From: Candidatus Gottesmanbacteria bacterium GW2011_GWC1_43_10
GTDB taxonomy: Bacteria; Patescibacteriota; Microgenomatia; UBA10105
Direction of reading: 5' to 3'
DNA: 43,943 nucleotides
Assembly: GCA_000995415.1 (NCBI GenBank)
Contig: LCEX01000015.1
Coordinates: 1-43,943, forward strand
Of the stretch, positions 1 through 8,208 are shown one piece after another. The position numbers and the translations under genes are program-made. The notes under the pieces are model-generated. The model saw only the letters and a list, made by a program, of their open reading frames with translations. It did no database searches and was not told the DNA's origin. Every line of letters begins with the position of its first letter. Positions within the stretch are counted from its first letter, which is position 1.

Positions 1-990
1 GGAATTTTAGCAACTAAAGTTTTTTCGAGACCTGTCGGGATCATAGCCGCTTTACTTTACGCTACCACCCCCACGATGGTGATGGCCAACCGCATGTCAT
101 TGACGGAAAACTTGTTGACACCAATCGTACTTGGGACTTTGTGCCTGTTTCTCACCCAATTTAAAAGCCGCGCTGGAGTGACCCTTCAACCGTTTCTCGT
201 AGGCCTAGGAGCTGCCTTGGCCATCCTTACCAAACAAGCCGGCATCAGCCTGGGTTTGACTTTAATACTGCTGTTTATTCTGCGTCGGAACTGGCGCGGG
301 ACGATCATTACTGGCCTTTTCTCAATATTTGCCATTGGAATACACTGGGCCATTGGATATGCATTTAGTTGGCATTTATTTATCACCACTCAACAGGAAT
401 TATTGGCGGCTTTCATCAAAGAAGGCCTACCCCAACTGACACAAACTATTTTTCTTAGTCCTACAATTGCCCGTAAAGAGCACGTATTTTTGGACGGCGC
501 CATGCTTTTAGGATATCTGCTATTATTTTCCGGACCGTTGTGGCTAAAAACGCAGCGTAAATTTTTGGTTGAAGACATTTTGGCTTTTCCCTTAATTTTT
601 GTCCTGTTGCTGGCTTTGGCTGCCAGTGGAGCGGGTTTTTCTTTTTACGGCTGGCATGTCTATCCTGTATTTCCTTTCCTAATGATTCTTTTAGCCTCTG
701 TTTTGGTTAGTCAGTTTCAAGCGCCACAATTTTTGACTCTACTTGTGTTCTATTTGATTTTAGGGTCTTCCACCCTCAGATTTCTTCTCCAATTTTCCAC
801 AAAATACCAACTGTTGTGGCCGCAGATTTTGGCTGGCGGCTTAATTTTCCTATTATCCGCTTTTGTCCTTAAACCCAAAATTCGTCAAGTCATATTTTTA
901 GTTTTTTTTCTCCTAGTAATTGTCGTAAATATTTATACCGTGGTAGACTTAAACCAAATTTATCCGGTCATGGCGCAGCCGCAAATATGA
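1..990 (+). CDS. PMT/ArnT-like membrane glycosyltransferase, C-terminal part (5' end outside window)
   Basis: The reading frame is open from base 1, so the gene begins upstream of the window and only the C-terminal ~330 residues are present. The protein is a string of hydrophobic helices with short loops. It aligns by eye along its whole length with the next gene: both have an RLSVTENLLTPI-like segment, a TKQ(A/S)GI segment, an FxDGxxLLGYLL segment and a final DLNQIYPxxAQP tail. Members of this family (GT39/GT83-like, ArnT fold) move sugars from lipid carriers to acceptors on the outer face of the membrane. The catalytic first loop lies in the missing part. Its stop overlaps the next start (ATGA), so the two are translationally coupled. 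The family is clear; donor and acceptor are unknown. Confidence 0.8.
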   Translation, partial: GILATKVFSRPVGIIAALLYATTPTMVMANRMSLTENLLTPIVLGTLCLFLTQFKSRAGVTLQPFLVGLGAALAILTKQAGISLGLTLILLFILRRNWRGTIITGLFSIFAIGIHWAIGYAFSWHLFITTQQELLAAFIKEGLPQLTQTIFLSPTIARKEHVFLDGAMLLGYLLLFSGPLWLKTQRKFLVEDILAFPLIFVLLLALAASGAGFSFYGWHVYPVFPFLMILLASVLVSQFQAPQFLTLLVFYLILGSSTLRFLLQFSTKYQLLWPQILAGGLIFLLSAFVLKPKIRQVIFLVFFLLVIVVNIYTVVDLNQIYPVMAQPQI

Positions 991-2381
991 ACAAATCAAA
1001 ATATTGGATACTTTTAGTTCTCATTTCCGGACTGGGTTTAGTTTTGCGTCTTAATAACTACGACCAAGTGCCACCGTGGCGCGAAGCAGATGATGAGATC
1101 CATTATGCCTGGGCCGGGTTAACTTGGCTACGAGAAGGTACACCCAAAAGCTGGTCATACTTATCAAGTTACCCGACATTTGAAACATATCTAGCTTGGG
1201 ATACTAAATGGCGTTTGGTGAGTCCGATGCTTGAAAAACCACCAGTCTATATCTTACTTAACGGCGTCTTACTTGTTTTGACCGGGGTCAAAAACCTGGA
1301 CCAAGTGCGACTTTCAGTCATCCGACTGTTGCCGATCATTTTTTCTCTGATCACCATTTATCTTATTGGTTTAGTCGGCAAAAAAGTGTTTCGTCCGGCA
1401 ATCGGACTTTTGGCAGCTTTATTCTATGCTCTGACTCCGATCGTCGTTTTAAGCAACCGTCTGTCTGTGACCGAAAATCTGCTGACACCGATTTTCCTTG
1501 TCGCTACACTTGTCTTTGTTCACGAATCTAAATCAAAACACTCCTCTAGTTATCAACCTTGGCTTTTAGGTATACTTGCCGGACTGGCAGCTTTGACCAA
1601 ACAAAGTGGGATAGCGTTGGCAGTGGCTCTCGGTTGCCTTTTTGCCTACCAGCGAGAGTGGCAGAAATTATGGCGGTTTGGCTTAACCGCTTTCGGACTG
1701 AATTTGATTTATCCCGCAATCGGCTGGTATTATAATTGGCCGCTGTTTAGCTCGCTGGTGGCCGAACAACGCCGGATCGGGCTTCAGGGCGGACTGCCTC
1801 AACTCATACTTACTATTCTTTCCCGGCCGCTCATTGGCAGCGAACACTTGTTTGTAGACGGCACACTCCTCCTGGGCTATCTGCTTTTTTTCACGAGCCC
1901 CTATTGGCTGTTGACTTTGAAAACCAAAACAGAGAATTGGAAGAGAATTGGTTTGTTGACTATTCCCTTTACCTATATCATTTATTTGGCTTTGGCTACC
2001 ACTGGTGCCGAACCCATGGGTTCTGGCCAGGGCTTTTGGGGGTGGTATATGTATCCGTTATTTCCCTATTTAACAGTATTAATCGCTGTAATTCTTTATG
2101 ATATCTGGCAAGCTTTTTCGCTCTTTAAATTCCTGCCGCTATTTTTGCTTCTGGGATCGTCCGCAGTTCGCTTTAGCTTGCTGTTTTTACCCCAATCTCT
2201 CCATTATCGCTGGCAAATGAGTCTGGGATTATTGCTGGTTTTGGTTCTGGCTCTCTGGCAGCTACCCAAATATCGCAAAATTATGTTGACGCTTCTGTTT
2301 CTACTGTTTTTGGCTGTCAATATCTTCACTAGTATACATCTTGACCAAATCTATCCCAGTCTCGCGCAACCAACGCCTTGA
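987..2381 (+). CDS. PMT/ArnT-like membrane glycosyltransferase, full-length tandem paralogue
   Basis: 464 residues with about 11-12 predicted membrane helices. After the first helix comes a polar loop with ADDEIHYAW, matching the acidic first-loop motif that binds the lipid-phosphate-sugar in GT-C enzymes. The start ATG overlaps the stop of the preceding paralogue by 4 bp, so the pair arose by tandem duplication and is probably co-translated. The family glycosylates lipids, polysaccharides or proteins at the outer face of the membrane; the substrate cannot be read from sequence. The gene ends 6 bp before the convergent stop of the TrmB-like regulator. No separate promoter is visible. Confidence 0.85.
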   Translation: MNKSKYWILLVLISGLGLVLRLNNYDQVPPWREADDEIHYAWAGLTWLREGTPKSWSYLSSYPTFETYLAWDTKWRLVSPMLEKPPVYILLNGVLLVLTGVKNLDQVRLSVIRLLPIIFSLITIYLIGLVGKKVFRPAIGLLAALFYALTPIVVLSNRLSVTENLLTPIFLVATLVFVHESKSKHSSSYQPWLLGILAGLAALTKQSGIALAVALGCLFAYQREWQKLWRFGLTAFGLNLIYPAIGWYYNWPLFSSLVAEQRRIGLQGGLPQLILTILSRPLIGSEHLFVDGTLLLGYLLFFTSPYWLLTLKTKTENWKRIGLLTIPFTYIIYLALATTGAEPMGSGQGFWGWYMYPLFPYLTVLIAVILYDIWQAFSLFKFLPLFLLLGSSAVRFSLLFLPQSLHYRWQMSLGLLLVLVLALWQLPKYRKIMLTLLFLLFLAVNIFTSIHLDQIYPSLAQPTP

Positions 2382-2387
2382 GTTGGC

Positions 2388-3152
2388 TCAACTATCAATC
2401 ATCGCCGCATTCTCCCAGGTAGCGTAAAAGTAGTCACGAAGAGCCTGGGATAAACCCCCGCTGTAAATAACCAGACTGGTTCGCTCAGCAATATTGTCTG
2501 GATTGTTGGCAGCAAGGATAGCATGTTTCTTATCAAAGACAACGAGGTGAAAACCGCTATCCGAAAAATGACGGACTTCAATACCCATCCGCACCCAACT
2601 TCGCAAAAGCTGGGCATTTCCCTCATCATACCGGTGCGGTATAAATTTGATACTGACTCCCCGTTCAAGCGCATCACGGTTGGCAAGTTTCAACTCATCG
2701 GGTACTGACTCACCTACTGAAATGATGAGCACTTCTTCTTTCGTTTGTTTAAGAAAATCAACGTACGCTTTAAACATCGCCCGCCTTCCAGAAATCATAT
2801 CGATCCTGGTTTCCGGTGGACTAGATGTTTTTCTTGCAAATGCTTGAATGGAAAGAGTTTTCACCTCTTCCAACGCTTGCGCTTGCCTTTGGACAAAAGC
2901 ATTTATAGCAACTTGAGGCGGGATGGCTTGGAATGTGACCGGATGAGTATCAAGCACTACCACAAAACCTTTTTGCTTGAGTCTGTCAATTATCCGGTAA
3001 ACCGCGTTGGGGAAGATGTTGACAGCCTGAGCCAGCTCACTAGCTCTAAGCGAACCTCGGTGAACCAGCTCAATATAACAAGCGACCTCGTCGTGGGACA
3101 ACCCAAGTTTAACCAACGGCTGTAATGTCGTGACGGTCTTTTTGGTCTTCAT
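2388..3152 (-). CDS. TrmB-family transcriptional regulator
   Basis: 254 residues from the start chosen here. The N-terminal ~75 residues form a winged helix (GLSHDEVACYIELV, then RASELAQAVNIF and YRIIDRLKQKGFV as recognition helix and wing). The rest resembles the TrmB C-terminal, phospholipase-D-like effector domain (RRAMFKAYVDFL, SVGESVPDEL, FHLVVFDKKHAIL). An upstream in-frame ATG exists, but it lies at the edge of a -10-like TAAAAT (3161-3166, minus strand). The ATG at 3152 is 8 nt downstream of that box, so it is the likely, leaderless start. TrmB proteins respond to sugars or other small ligands; adjacency to the glycosyltransferases suggests envelope sugar control, but the ligand is unknown. 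Confidence 0.78.
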   Translation of the reverse strand: MKTKKTVTTLQPLVKLGLSHDEVACYIELVHRGSLRASELAQAVNIFPNAVYRIIDRLKQKGFVVVLDTHPVTFQAIPPQVAINAFVQRQAQALEEVKTLSIQAFARKTSSPPETRIDMISGRRAMFKAYVDFLKQTKEEVLIISVGESVPDELKLANRDALERGVSIKFIPHRYDEGNAQLLRSWVRMGIEVRHFSDSGFHLVVFDKKHAILAANNPDNIAERTSLVIYSGGLSQALRDYFYATWENAAMIDS

Positions 3153-3211
3153 TACGGCATATTTTAACATATCAAGGTTAATTTTTCATAGGGTTTGTTA
3201 TTCTAACGAGC

Positions 3212-3583
3212 ATGAAAGAACAAAAAAAGCCAGATCCATTTTTCTTTGCTGAACTCTTCGTACCGGAAAACTTATTTTTACTTGAAGACAGTGCATTGTA
3301 TGTATTCGTACGAGGAGGAAATATTGTTGGGTTTGGAAAAGGCATGGATCATACTTATTTGTGGGACAGGCTTTATGAAAGAGGGTTAATAGAAGGCCCT
3401 CCACTAGATGCTGGAAAAATTCAGTATGGAAGATTTACAAACCCTTATGTGTGGGAAGTCCGTTTGTATGGCGATTCTTGGTCATTGAAAGTTGGAGGAG
3501 ATGACAGATCCGAAAGAAGTGTTACAAAAGACTTAATGAAACAAATACTCAAAGACAGTCCCGTAAGATTTCACGAAAAATAA
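3212..3583 (+). CDS. conserved-looking hypothetical protein, 123 aa
   Basis: I do not recognise this protein. It is soluble, without signal peptide or membrane helix, rich in aromatic residues (PFFFAELF, YLWDRLYERG, YVWEVRLYGD) and ends in a charged helix. A TATTCT box at 3199-3204 ends 7 nt before the ATG, which suggests a leaderless message. It is divergent from the TrmB-like gene, with only about 60 bp between the starts, so the regulator could control it. Codon use looks like that of its neighbours. Function unknown. Confidence 0.6.
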   Translation: MKEQKKPDPFFFAELFVPENLFLLEDSALYVFVRGGNIVGFGKGMDHTYLWDRLYERGLIEGPPLDAGKIQYGRFTNPYVWEVRLYGDSWSLKVGGDDRSERSVTKDLMKQILKDSPVRFHEK

Positions 3584-3596
3584 ACTTTTTAGGCTT

Positions 3597-4370
3597 TTAA
3601 GTCTTCTCTGCAAAAATAAGCAGTCTCTTAAGGGTCGTTCCCGGTGGCCAACAGGTTTGCAGGATAAGCATTTCTTTATTTTCCGAATTGGTCGAAACTA
3701 AATATGAAGTATCGGTGGGTTCAACTATCTTCTTCTCCGTGACCGTGTAGCGATGCTTGACGCCTCCAAAATAGACCTCTACCCGATCACCACTCACTAA
3801 TTCACTGAGTAAATAAAACACCGCGTTATAGCGGATGGCCTTAAACGGCGTGTCTGTCGAATGGGCAAATAAATAAATATTACCGCCCTCTCCGGGAAAT
3901 CCGCTGCCTTTGGCGTGAGCTACTCCTTCGGCTAAGGCAGTCAAGTATTCAGTTTTGTTTTGCGGATCAATATTTGCCAGTATTTTGCTGCGGGCCGAGA
4001 TTTTGGGAATGACTAGTGAAAAATTGGGATCCGGCGGTGGTAAAGGCGTGACTACTTGCTGATCTAGGATTTGGCCAAACTGACCGGGAGAAGTCGCCGG
4101 AGTTGGGAAAAATTTTTGCCAGTGATATGTGACTTCAGCAGTCACCACCGGGCTATAAAAATAAATGAAACTAGCGCCTAAAAGAAACAGAATTAAAATT
4201 GGGATGAAGATAAGTCGGGGCCAACGCGCGGATCTGGAGTTTAAAGACTTGGAAGGGAATTCGAGCGCCTGCCCTACACCCGAATCCCCATCCAGATCTT
4301 TAAATCCCTGCCGTTTTGATTTTGTTTGCAGACGGGGCGGAGCAAAAATTATTCCCTCCCGTCGCATCAT
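3597..4370 (-). CDS. sortase (class D/E-like)
   Basis: 257 residues. A basic, disordered N-terminus of ~50 residues precedes one membrane helix (LIFIPILILFLLGASFIYFY); the catalytic domain then lies outside the cell. Sortase landmarks are in order: LVIPKISARSKI (strand 1), LFAHSTDTPF with the catalytic His, MLILQTCWPPGTT with the catalytic Cys in TC, and TLKRLL with the Arg. Sortases cleave a C-terminal sorting signal and attach the protein to an amine on the cell surface. GTG (4376), ATG (4370) and ATG (4367) are possible starts. A TATAAT box ending at 4379 favours 4370, nearly leaderless. No LPxTG-type substrate is visible in this window. Confidence 0.88.
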   Translation of the reverse strand: MMRREGIIFAPPRLQTKSKRQGFKDLDGDSGVGQALEFPSKSLNSRSARWPRLIFIPILILFLLGASFIYFYSPVVTAEVTYHWQKFFPTPATSPGQFGQILDQQVVTPLPPPDPNFSLVIPKISARSKILANIDPQNKTEYLTALAEGVAHAKGSGFPGEGGNIYLFAHSTDTPFKAIRYNAVFYLLSELVSGDRVEVYFGGVKHRYTVTEKKIVEPTDTSYLVSTNSENKEMLILQTCWPPGTTLKRLLIFAEKT

Positions 4371-4378
4371 GGCCACCT

Positions 4379-4406
4379 ATTATAATCCTTCTTGCCAAAT
4401 TTGCAA
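4379..4406 (-). promoter_or_regulatory. sigma70-like promoter of the sortase gene
   Basis: On the minus strand TTGCAA (4401-4406), a 16-bp spacer and TATAAT (4379-4384). The predicted transcription start falls within 1-2 nt of the ATG at 4370, implying a leaderless mRNA. Confidence 0.6.
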
Positions 4407-4447
4407 ATTTGGAATGTGTAGCTATTCAATAATTTGTTAGTAATCAT

Positions 4448-4494
4448 AAAAAAACACACCCGGTATCCATACCAACTTTTTCCAAATGGGTGTG
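4448..4494 (-). terminator. Rho-independent terminator, minus strand
   Basis: Inverted repeat CACACCC (4455-4461) / GGGTGTG (4488-4494) with a second small stem, GGTAT/ATACC, in the loop. On the minus strand it is followed by seven U. It would end a minus-strand transcript from the 50-codon ORF region, just upstream of the sortase promoter. Confidence 0.55.
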
Positions 4495-4499
4495 AAAAA

Positions 4500-4928
4500 A
4501 TAACAGTGGATAAATAAATTTAGCTTGATAGATTGGGTAGTTTTGACTTATGAAAAAAAGGCTTTGCAACAAAATTTTTAGGCCTTCTTAGCCTCATTTT
4601 TTTGACTTGACAGTGTAAGACTACTTCTGTTACAAACAAACACAAGGATACCAAAACCCTTACTCTGTCCTAGGGCCATGGTACCACACGTAAAGGGCAT
4701 TACTACTCGTAGCCGCTTCAAACCAGCTAGCGATAGTGATGCTCTTTTTAGTTTATTTTACTCTGTCAGAGATTAAGAACGAATTAAGATCCTCCTTTTT
4801 TTTCCACACGTAAAGGGTTTATTTCAGTTATCGGTTCTCGGTTTTCAGTTTTCGGATATTGGTTAATCAGTTGTCAGTTTGTCGGTTTAAACAGAGGAAC
4901 AGAAAACTGATAAATGAGATTCCTCAAC
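4500..4928. other. non-coding stretch with a 14-bp direct repeat and a plus-strand terminator-like hairpin
   Basis: No convincing ORF. The 14-mer CCACACGTAAAGGG occurs at 4684-4697 and again at 4804-4817, exactly 120 bp apart. Starting on the last base of the first copy is a strong hairpin: GCATTACTA (4697-4705) pairs with TAGTGATGC (4734-4742), followed by TCTTTTT, so it is terminator-like on the plus strand. A weaker A-tract/hairpin/T-tract lies at 4553-4604. From about 4827 to 4915 the sequence is a reiteration of words such as CAGTT and CGGTT (low complexity). A small structured RNA is possible, but I recognise no known class. Confidence 0.45.
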
Positions 4929-5081
4929 TCACAACGTGAACACCGGGATCGATAAACCTTTTTTCTTAAGCTGCAATAGTTGTTGGCGTACTTCCTGACT
5001 CAAATCTGCCCGTTCTTGCTCTTCCGGTGTCAATTCTGGCTTCTGCCAAAATCTGGCTAAAAATTCTTTGAGTTTAATCAT
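4929..5081 (-). CDS. small protein, 50 aa
   Basis: A short ORF starting MIKLKEFLARFWQKPELT and ending KKGLSIPVFTL. It has an AGGTGA Shine-Dalgarno 7 nt before the ATG and a promoter further upstream. The composition is that of a real amphipathic helical protein: alternating charged and hydrophobic residues and a Glu/Gln-rich middle. No homologous family comes to mind. The nearest terminator on this strand is at 4448-4494. Confidence 0.6.
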   Translation of the reverse strand: MIKLKEFLARFWQKPELTPEEQERADLSQEVRQQLLQLKKKGLSIPVFTL

Positions 5082-5099
5082 TTTTTTCACCTATTTAGG

Positions 5100-5128
5100 T
5101 TTTAACATGGTCGTAAAGTCTTTGTCAA
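5100..5128 (-). promoter_or_regulatory. promoter upstream of the 50-codon ORF
   Basis: On the minus strand TTGACA (5123-5128), 17-bp spacer, TTAAAA (5100-5105). The -35 is perfect and the -10 weak. A predicted short leader carries the AGGTGA ribosome site. Confidence 0.5.
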
Positions 5129-5312
5129 GACCTATAGATTTTTTCCTTTTCTAAAACGCTAGACTTATAGTTTTTATATGAAGATTAATGCTGTCATGAC
5201 AACCTATTTTACTTATAAACTTCTCTTGTGGATAACTTGTGCATTACTTTCCTTATCCCCAAACGAACCACAGTATCTCTCATTAATGTTGTAATAAGTT
5301 GTGAAAAAGTAA

Positions 5313-5475
5313 GAGCCTGTTTGGAAAGTCTCTTTTGAGATAGAATTGTCCAGATTCGAGCGAAAACCATGAAGCGTGAGGAGCTGTATCCAAGGTGATA
5401 CAGTGACGAACGGTGAGTGGTTTTGTAGCCGAATGTGGGCAATTATAGCCAAATATGGACTTTTCAAACAGGCTC
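5313..5475. mobile_element. palindromic MITE with IS5-like terminal repeats
   Basis: The ends are an 18-bp terminal inverted repeat with one mismatch (GAGCCTGTTTGGAAAGTC at 5313; GACTTTTCAAACAGGCTC ending at 5475), flanked on both sides by TAA, a likely 3-bp target duplication of TNA type. The interior is also palindromic: CGAAAACCA pairs with TGGTTTTG, and CTGTATC / GATACAG close a 6-nt loop at the centre. The whole 163 bp could therefore fold as one hairpin. The GAGCCTGTT end and TNA duplication match IS5-family (IS1031-type) elements from general knowledge. It has no transposase and must be moved in trans, if at all. Minus-strand ORFs crossing it are not believable genes. Confidence 0.75.
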
Positions 5476-5565
5476 TAAAATTTGGGTGGGAAAAGAGATG
5501 ATAACAAGGCTGAGTCTAACATCAAGGCTTAGCCCTTAAGCGGATTGCAGTAAACCACGCTATTT

Positions 5566-5838
5566 TCAATAAAAAGCGGTACTTAATTTCATGTAGATCA
5601 CATAGAAAAAAATCAGCGTAACTATGATAAGCGCAATATAAGAAAAAGTACGATGCGTTTGAGAGACAGCTGTTACTTCACTGCCATATATTTTTTTTCC
5701 CAAATAAATGATAGGTATGGATATAAATATCGGAATAATTAAACCAATAAATCCTAAAACAAAGAAGACTTCAATTGCTCCGATTCCCAAAATTGATATT
5801 CCTATACCAATAATCAATAGTCCTACAAATTTTTTCAT
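5566..5838 (-). CDS. small membrane protein, 90 aa
   Basis: Three predicted membrane helices: two N-terminal Ile/Gly-rich hydrophobic stretches separated by a short turn, and a last one near residues 68-84. Between them is a short polar loop (GKKIYGSEVTAVSQTH). It is divergent from the VIT1-like gene. A TATCAT box (minus strand) ends 8 nt before the ATG. No recognised family; function unknown. Confidence 0.55.
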   Translation of the reverse strand: MKKFVGLLIIGIGISILGIGAIEVFFVLGFIGLIIPIFISIPIIYLGKKIYGSEVTAVSQTHRTFSYIALIIVTLIFFYVIYMKLSTAFY

Positions 5839-5897
5839 CTTATTAAATGATACACTGAAAATATTTCTTTTGCTTATTAAAAGTGTACAATACTCAT

Positions 5898-6629
5898 ATG
5901 TCTTTTGATCTCGATAAACATTTGGCTGAGGAACACAATATGAATCCCTTTTCGACGTATCTTAAGGAAATCGTCTACGGCGGAAATGACGGCATTGTGA
6001 CTACCTTTGCCGTCGTTGCCGGATTTGCCGGAGCCCAGGCCCAACTTGGGGGTAGTTTGCCGGTTTTGACAGTCCTTCTTTTTGGCTTTGCCAACCTATT
6101 TGCTGATGGCGTATCCATGTCATTGGGTAATTTCCTGTCAACACGCGCTGAAAAAGATGTTTATCGTAATTTCAAAGCCAAAGAACTCACCGAAATCAAA
6201 CACAATTCAAAATCAGAAAAGGCTGAAAGTGTGGAGATTTTAAAAAGAAAAGGGTTTAATGAGTCCCAAGCCCAAGAACTAGTTAATATTTACGCAACTA
6301 ATGAGAGCTACTGGCTGGAATTTATGATGAATCAGGAGTTGGAACTGCAAAACCCGGAAAAAGATAATCCCTGGTATATGGCGCTTGCGACTTTTATTTC
6401 TTTTGTCGGCTTTGGTTTGATACCTTTAATGCCTTATATATTGGCTCGGGGAAATGGCAACTTATTTATCTATTCGGTGCTATCAACTGTGGTTGCGCTT
6501 ATTTTGCTGGGCACTCTGCGCTGGCGGGTATCCAAACAAGGCCTAACGCGTTCCATTTCCGAAACCCTCATTTTGGGCGGGATAGCAGCACTTGTTGCCT
6601 ATTTTGTTGGCACACTGTTTCGAATTTAA
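5898..6629 (+). CDS. VIT1/CCC1-family metal (Fe/Mn) transporter
   Basis: 243 residues. After a short polar N-terminus come the family hallmarks: KEIVYGGNDGIVTTFAVVAG in helix 1, then FANLFADGVSMSLGNFLSTRAE in helix 2. A charged cytoplasmic metal-binding helical region (residues ~80-155, many Glu/Lys) follows, then three more membrane helices. VIT1/CCC1 proteins export Fe2+ or Mn2+ from the cytosol by proton antiport. A GTG lies five codons upstream, but a TACAAT box at 5886-5891 sits between it and the ATG at 5898, so the ATG is chosen and the mRNA is probably leaderless. A broken relative follows directly downstream. Confidence 0.9.
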   Translation: MSFDLDKHLAEEHNMNPFSTYLKEIVYGGNDGIVTTFAVVAGFAGAQAQLGGSLPVLTVLLFGFANLFADGVSMSLGNFLSTRAEKDVYRNFKAKELTEIKHNSKSEKAESVEILKRKGFNESQAQELVNIYATNESYWLEFMMNQELELQNPEKDNPWYMALATFISFVGFGLIPLMPYILARGNGNLFIYSVLSTVVALILLGTLRWRVSKQGLTRSISETLILGGIAALVAYFVGTLFRI

Positions 6630-6744
6630 CCTTTTAAATTACCGCAAAACCACCTTTTTTCCGTCAAATATCACCGCTTGAAGTAAATAAGGTAAGCATA
6701 ACTGGGTCAATACCTGCGGCAGGTATTTTAAGTCCTCTTTTTGA

Positions 6745-6924
6745 AAAACTTTCCGTGCAAGTACAGCTCTTACCGCCACGCTCTTTGGAGTCGGAGCTTA
6801 TAAAGCCCGCGTCACCGTCGGCCGCTGGTACCGATCAGGCACACAACTCATGCTCATCGGCATCATTTCGGCTCTCGTCAGCTACGGTGTCGGCCTCTTA
6901 TTTAAAGCTCCAGTAGTACCATAA
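6745..6924 (+). pseudogene. remnant of a second VIT1/CCC1 gene (C-terminal end only)
   Basis: One frame encodes ALTATLFGVGAYKARVTVGR and then ISALVSYGVGLLFK before a stop. This matches the last two membrane helices of VIT1/CCC1 proteins (compare LGTLRWRVSKQG and AALVAYFVGTLF in the intact neighbour). The frame is closed upstream by TGA at 6742-6744 and has no start or ribosome site. The codons differ from the intact gene, so this is an old, divergent copy and not a fresh duplicate. A small hairpin AATACCTG-cgg-CAGGTATT (6709-6727) lies just upstream of the remnant. Confidence 0.7.
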
Positions 6925-6936
6925 ATCTAAAAACCA

Positions 6937-8004
6937 TCAGCTGGTTTCTATCTTTGTCTTTTTTGCAAACACGGGATTATAAAGATAAGGGAGATAAAGT
7001 TGGACCAATACTTTTGTGGCCGCCCGTGCGTCTATATTGGGATTATGTAAATTTCTGATATTTGCGCCAACTTCCTGACGCAACAATTGCTTTTGTAAAG
7101 CCAACTTGATGATTGAATACCGGCGTAAGGATTTATGCGGCACAATTCCGCACAATGCATCAATCACTTTTCGTAGTCCAAAATAGAAACCTGGCTCATC
7201 CTCCTCTGTATAAATAATCTCCAACTTACCTGCTTTTGTGTTTTCTATATAAGGCAAAACCACTTCATCACAACACTGTTTTAGATACAAAACGCCGTTT
7301 ACAAAATCTGCATCCCCCAAATATTTTCCGGTTCCATCCTCCATCACTGCCCACGCGGCCAGCAGTAATTCCCTATATTCTCCCATCCGCTCGCCTCTTT
7401 CCGCTCCAGTAAATAATTTTCTCCAGATATGTGGGATATCTTGAACCACAGGACTTGCCCCTCGTTCACTCCGACTATCCATAGCAGAGATCAAGGAACG
7501 AGCTAAAAGAGAAATCTTCTGTTTCCCGACAAGATCCACTAACCAATCTAGTTCTGTTGATTGAAAACGCCTAGCAATAATATCCATTTGTTCTCCCGAA
7601 TCTTGTCTTTCTCGGGCTTTAATCAAAGCTTCGGTAGTTGCCCTATCAGCAATCGCTAGTTTTGCTATTTGATAAGCGGTATCTCCAATTTCATCTACCA
7701 AAGCAAAACTTGAATCTGTTTCTTCTGTCCACATTATGTCAGCAATTCCAGGCAAACCGTGCATATACTCTTTCGGAAAAAGCGCATCTGGAAAAATTCC
7801 AGCCTGCAATAACTCTTTCCGAACTTGGGCAATCCGAAGTGAAGACTCGAGAAAACTACCCGAATCAACAACATACAACTTACTTCTCGGTATAAACGGT
7901 TCTCCCCATGGAGATCCTCGTCTTTCAAGTCTTGCTCTTCTGACAGCCAAAATCTCCCTTGCGAATGGATTATATCGACTTAACCTCATTAGTTTTTCTG
8001 GCAT
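6937..8004 (-). CDS. hypothetical protein, 355 aa
   Basis: A soluble, mostly helical protein with no signal peptide or membrane helix. I recognise no domain. The middle is rich in acidic and Arg residues (LIKARERQDSGEQMDII, SAMDSRSERGASP) and two adjacent Cys occur in YLKQCCDEVV. The longer reading starts at a TTG at 8025, but a TATAAT box (8014-8019, minus) lies inside that extension. The ATG at 8004, 9 nt from the box, is therefore preferred. Not obviously linked to its neighbours. Confidence 0.6.
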   Translation of the reverse strand: MPEKLMRLSRYNPFAREILAVRRARLERRGSPWGEPFIPRSKLYVVDSGSFLESSLRIAQVRKELLQAGIFPDALFPKEYMHGLPGIADIMWTEETDSSFALVDEIGDTAYQIAKLAIADRATTEALIKARERQDSGEQMDIIARRFQSTELDWLVDLVGKQKISLLARSLISAMDSRSERGASPVVQDIPHIWRKLFTGAERGERMGEYRELLLAAWAVMEDGTGKYLGDADFVNGVLYLKQCCDEVVLPYIENTKAGKLEIIYTEEDEPGFYFGLRKVIDALCGIVPHKSLRRYSIIKLALQKQLLRQEVGANIRNLHNPNIDARAATKVLVQLYLPYLYNPVFAKKTKIETS

Positions 8005-8076
8005 ATTCCGGATATTATATATCAAATCGATGGTTTGGGCCTATATGACAATCCAAACACCAAATCATTTCCCTGC

Positions 8077-8106
8077 TTGACAAGTCTGGGGAATCTTCTT
8101 TATAAT
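8077..8106 (+). promoter_or_regulatory. near-consensus sigma70 promoter
   Basis: TTGACA (8077-8082), 18-bp spacer, TATAAT (8101-8106). Transcription should start near 8113, about 150 nt before the first structural gene, leaving room for the structured leader. Confidence 0.8.
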
Positions 8107-8130
8107 TTACGCATATCTATATATAACCTT

Positions 8131-8208
8131 ATGTCACGCGCTACACATCAATATATTATTTGGTCTAACCTCCGATTTACTGCGGAGGTTCGTAGCGTGC
8201 TCGGTTAA
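8131..8208 (+). CDS. possible leader peptide, 25 aa
   Basis: ATG at 8131 opens a 25-codon ORF (MSRATHQYIIWSNLRF, then TAEVRSVLG) that ends at TAA 8206-8208. It covers segments 1 and 2 of the attenuator, as expected if a translating ribosome chose between the structures. It has no clear Shine-Dalgarno and no run of a single regulatory codon, only Tyr-Ile-Ile-Trp together. The peptide itself may be fortuitous. Confidence 0.35.
   Translation: MSRATHQYIIWSNLRFTAEVRSVLG

Noticed and set aside
4448-4604. Known riboswitch or tracr-type RNA
   Set aside because: No conserved consensus of a named class could be recognised; only hairpins are supported.
5209-5467. Two minus-strand ORFs of 77 and 84 codons
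   Set aside because: They run across the MITE and overlap each other in different frames, without ribosome sites or protein-like composition.
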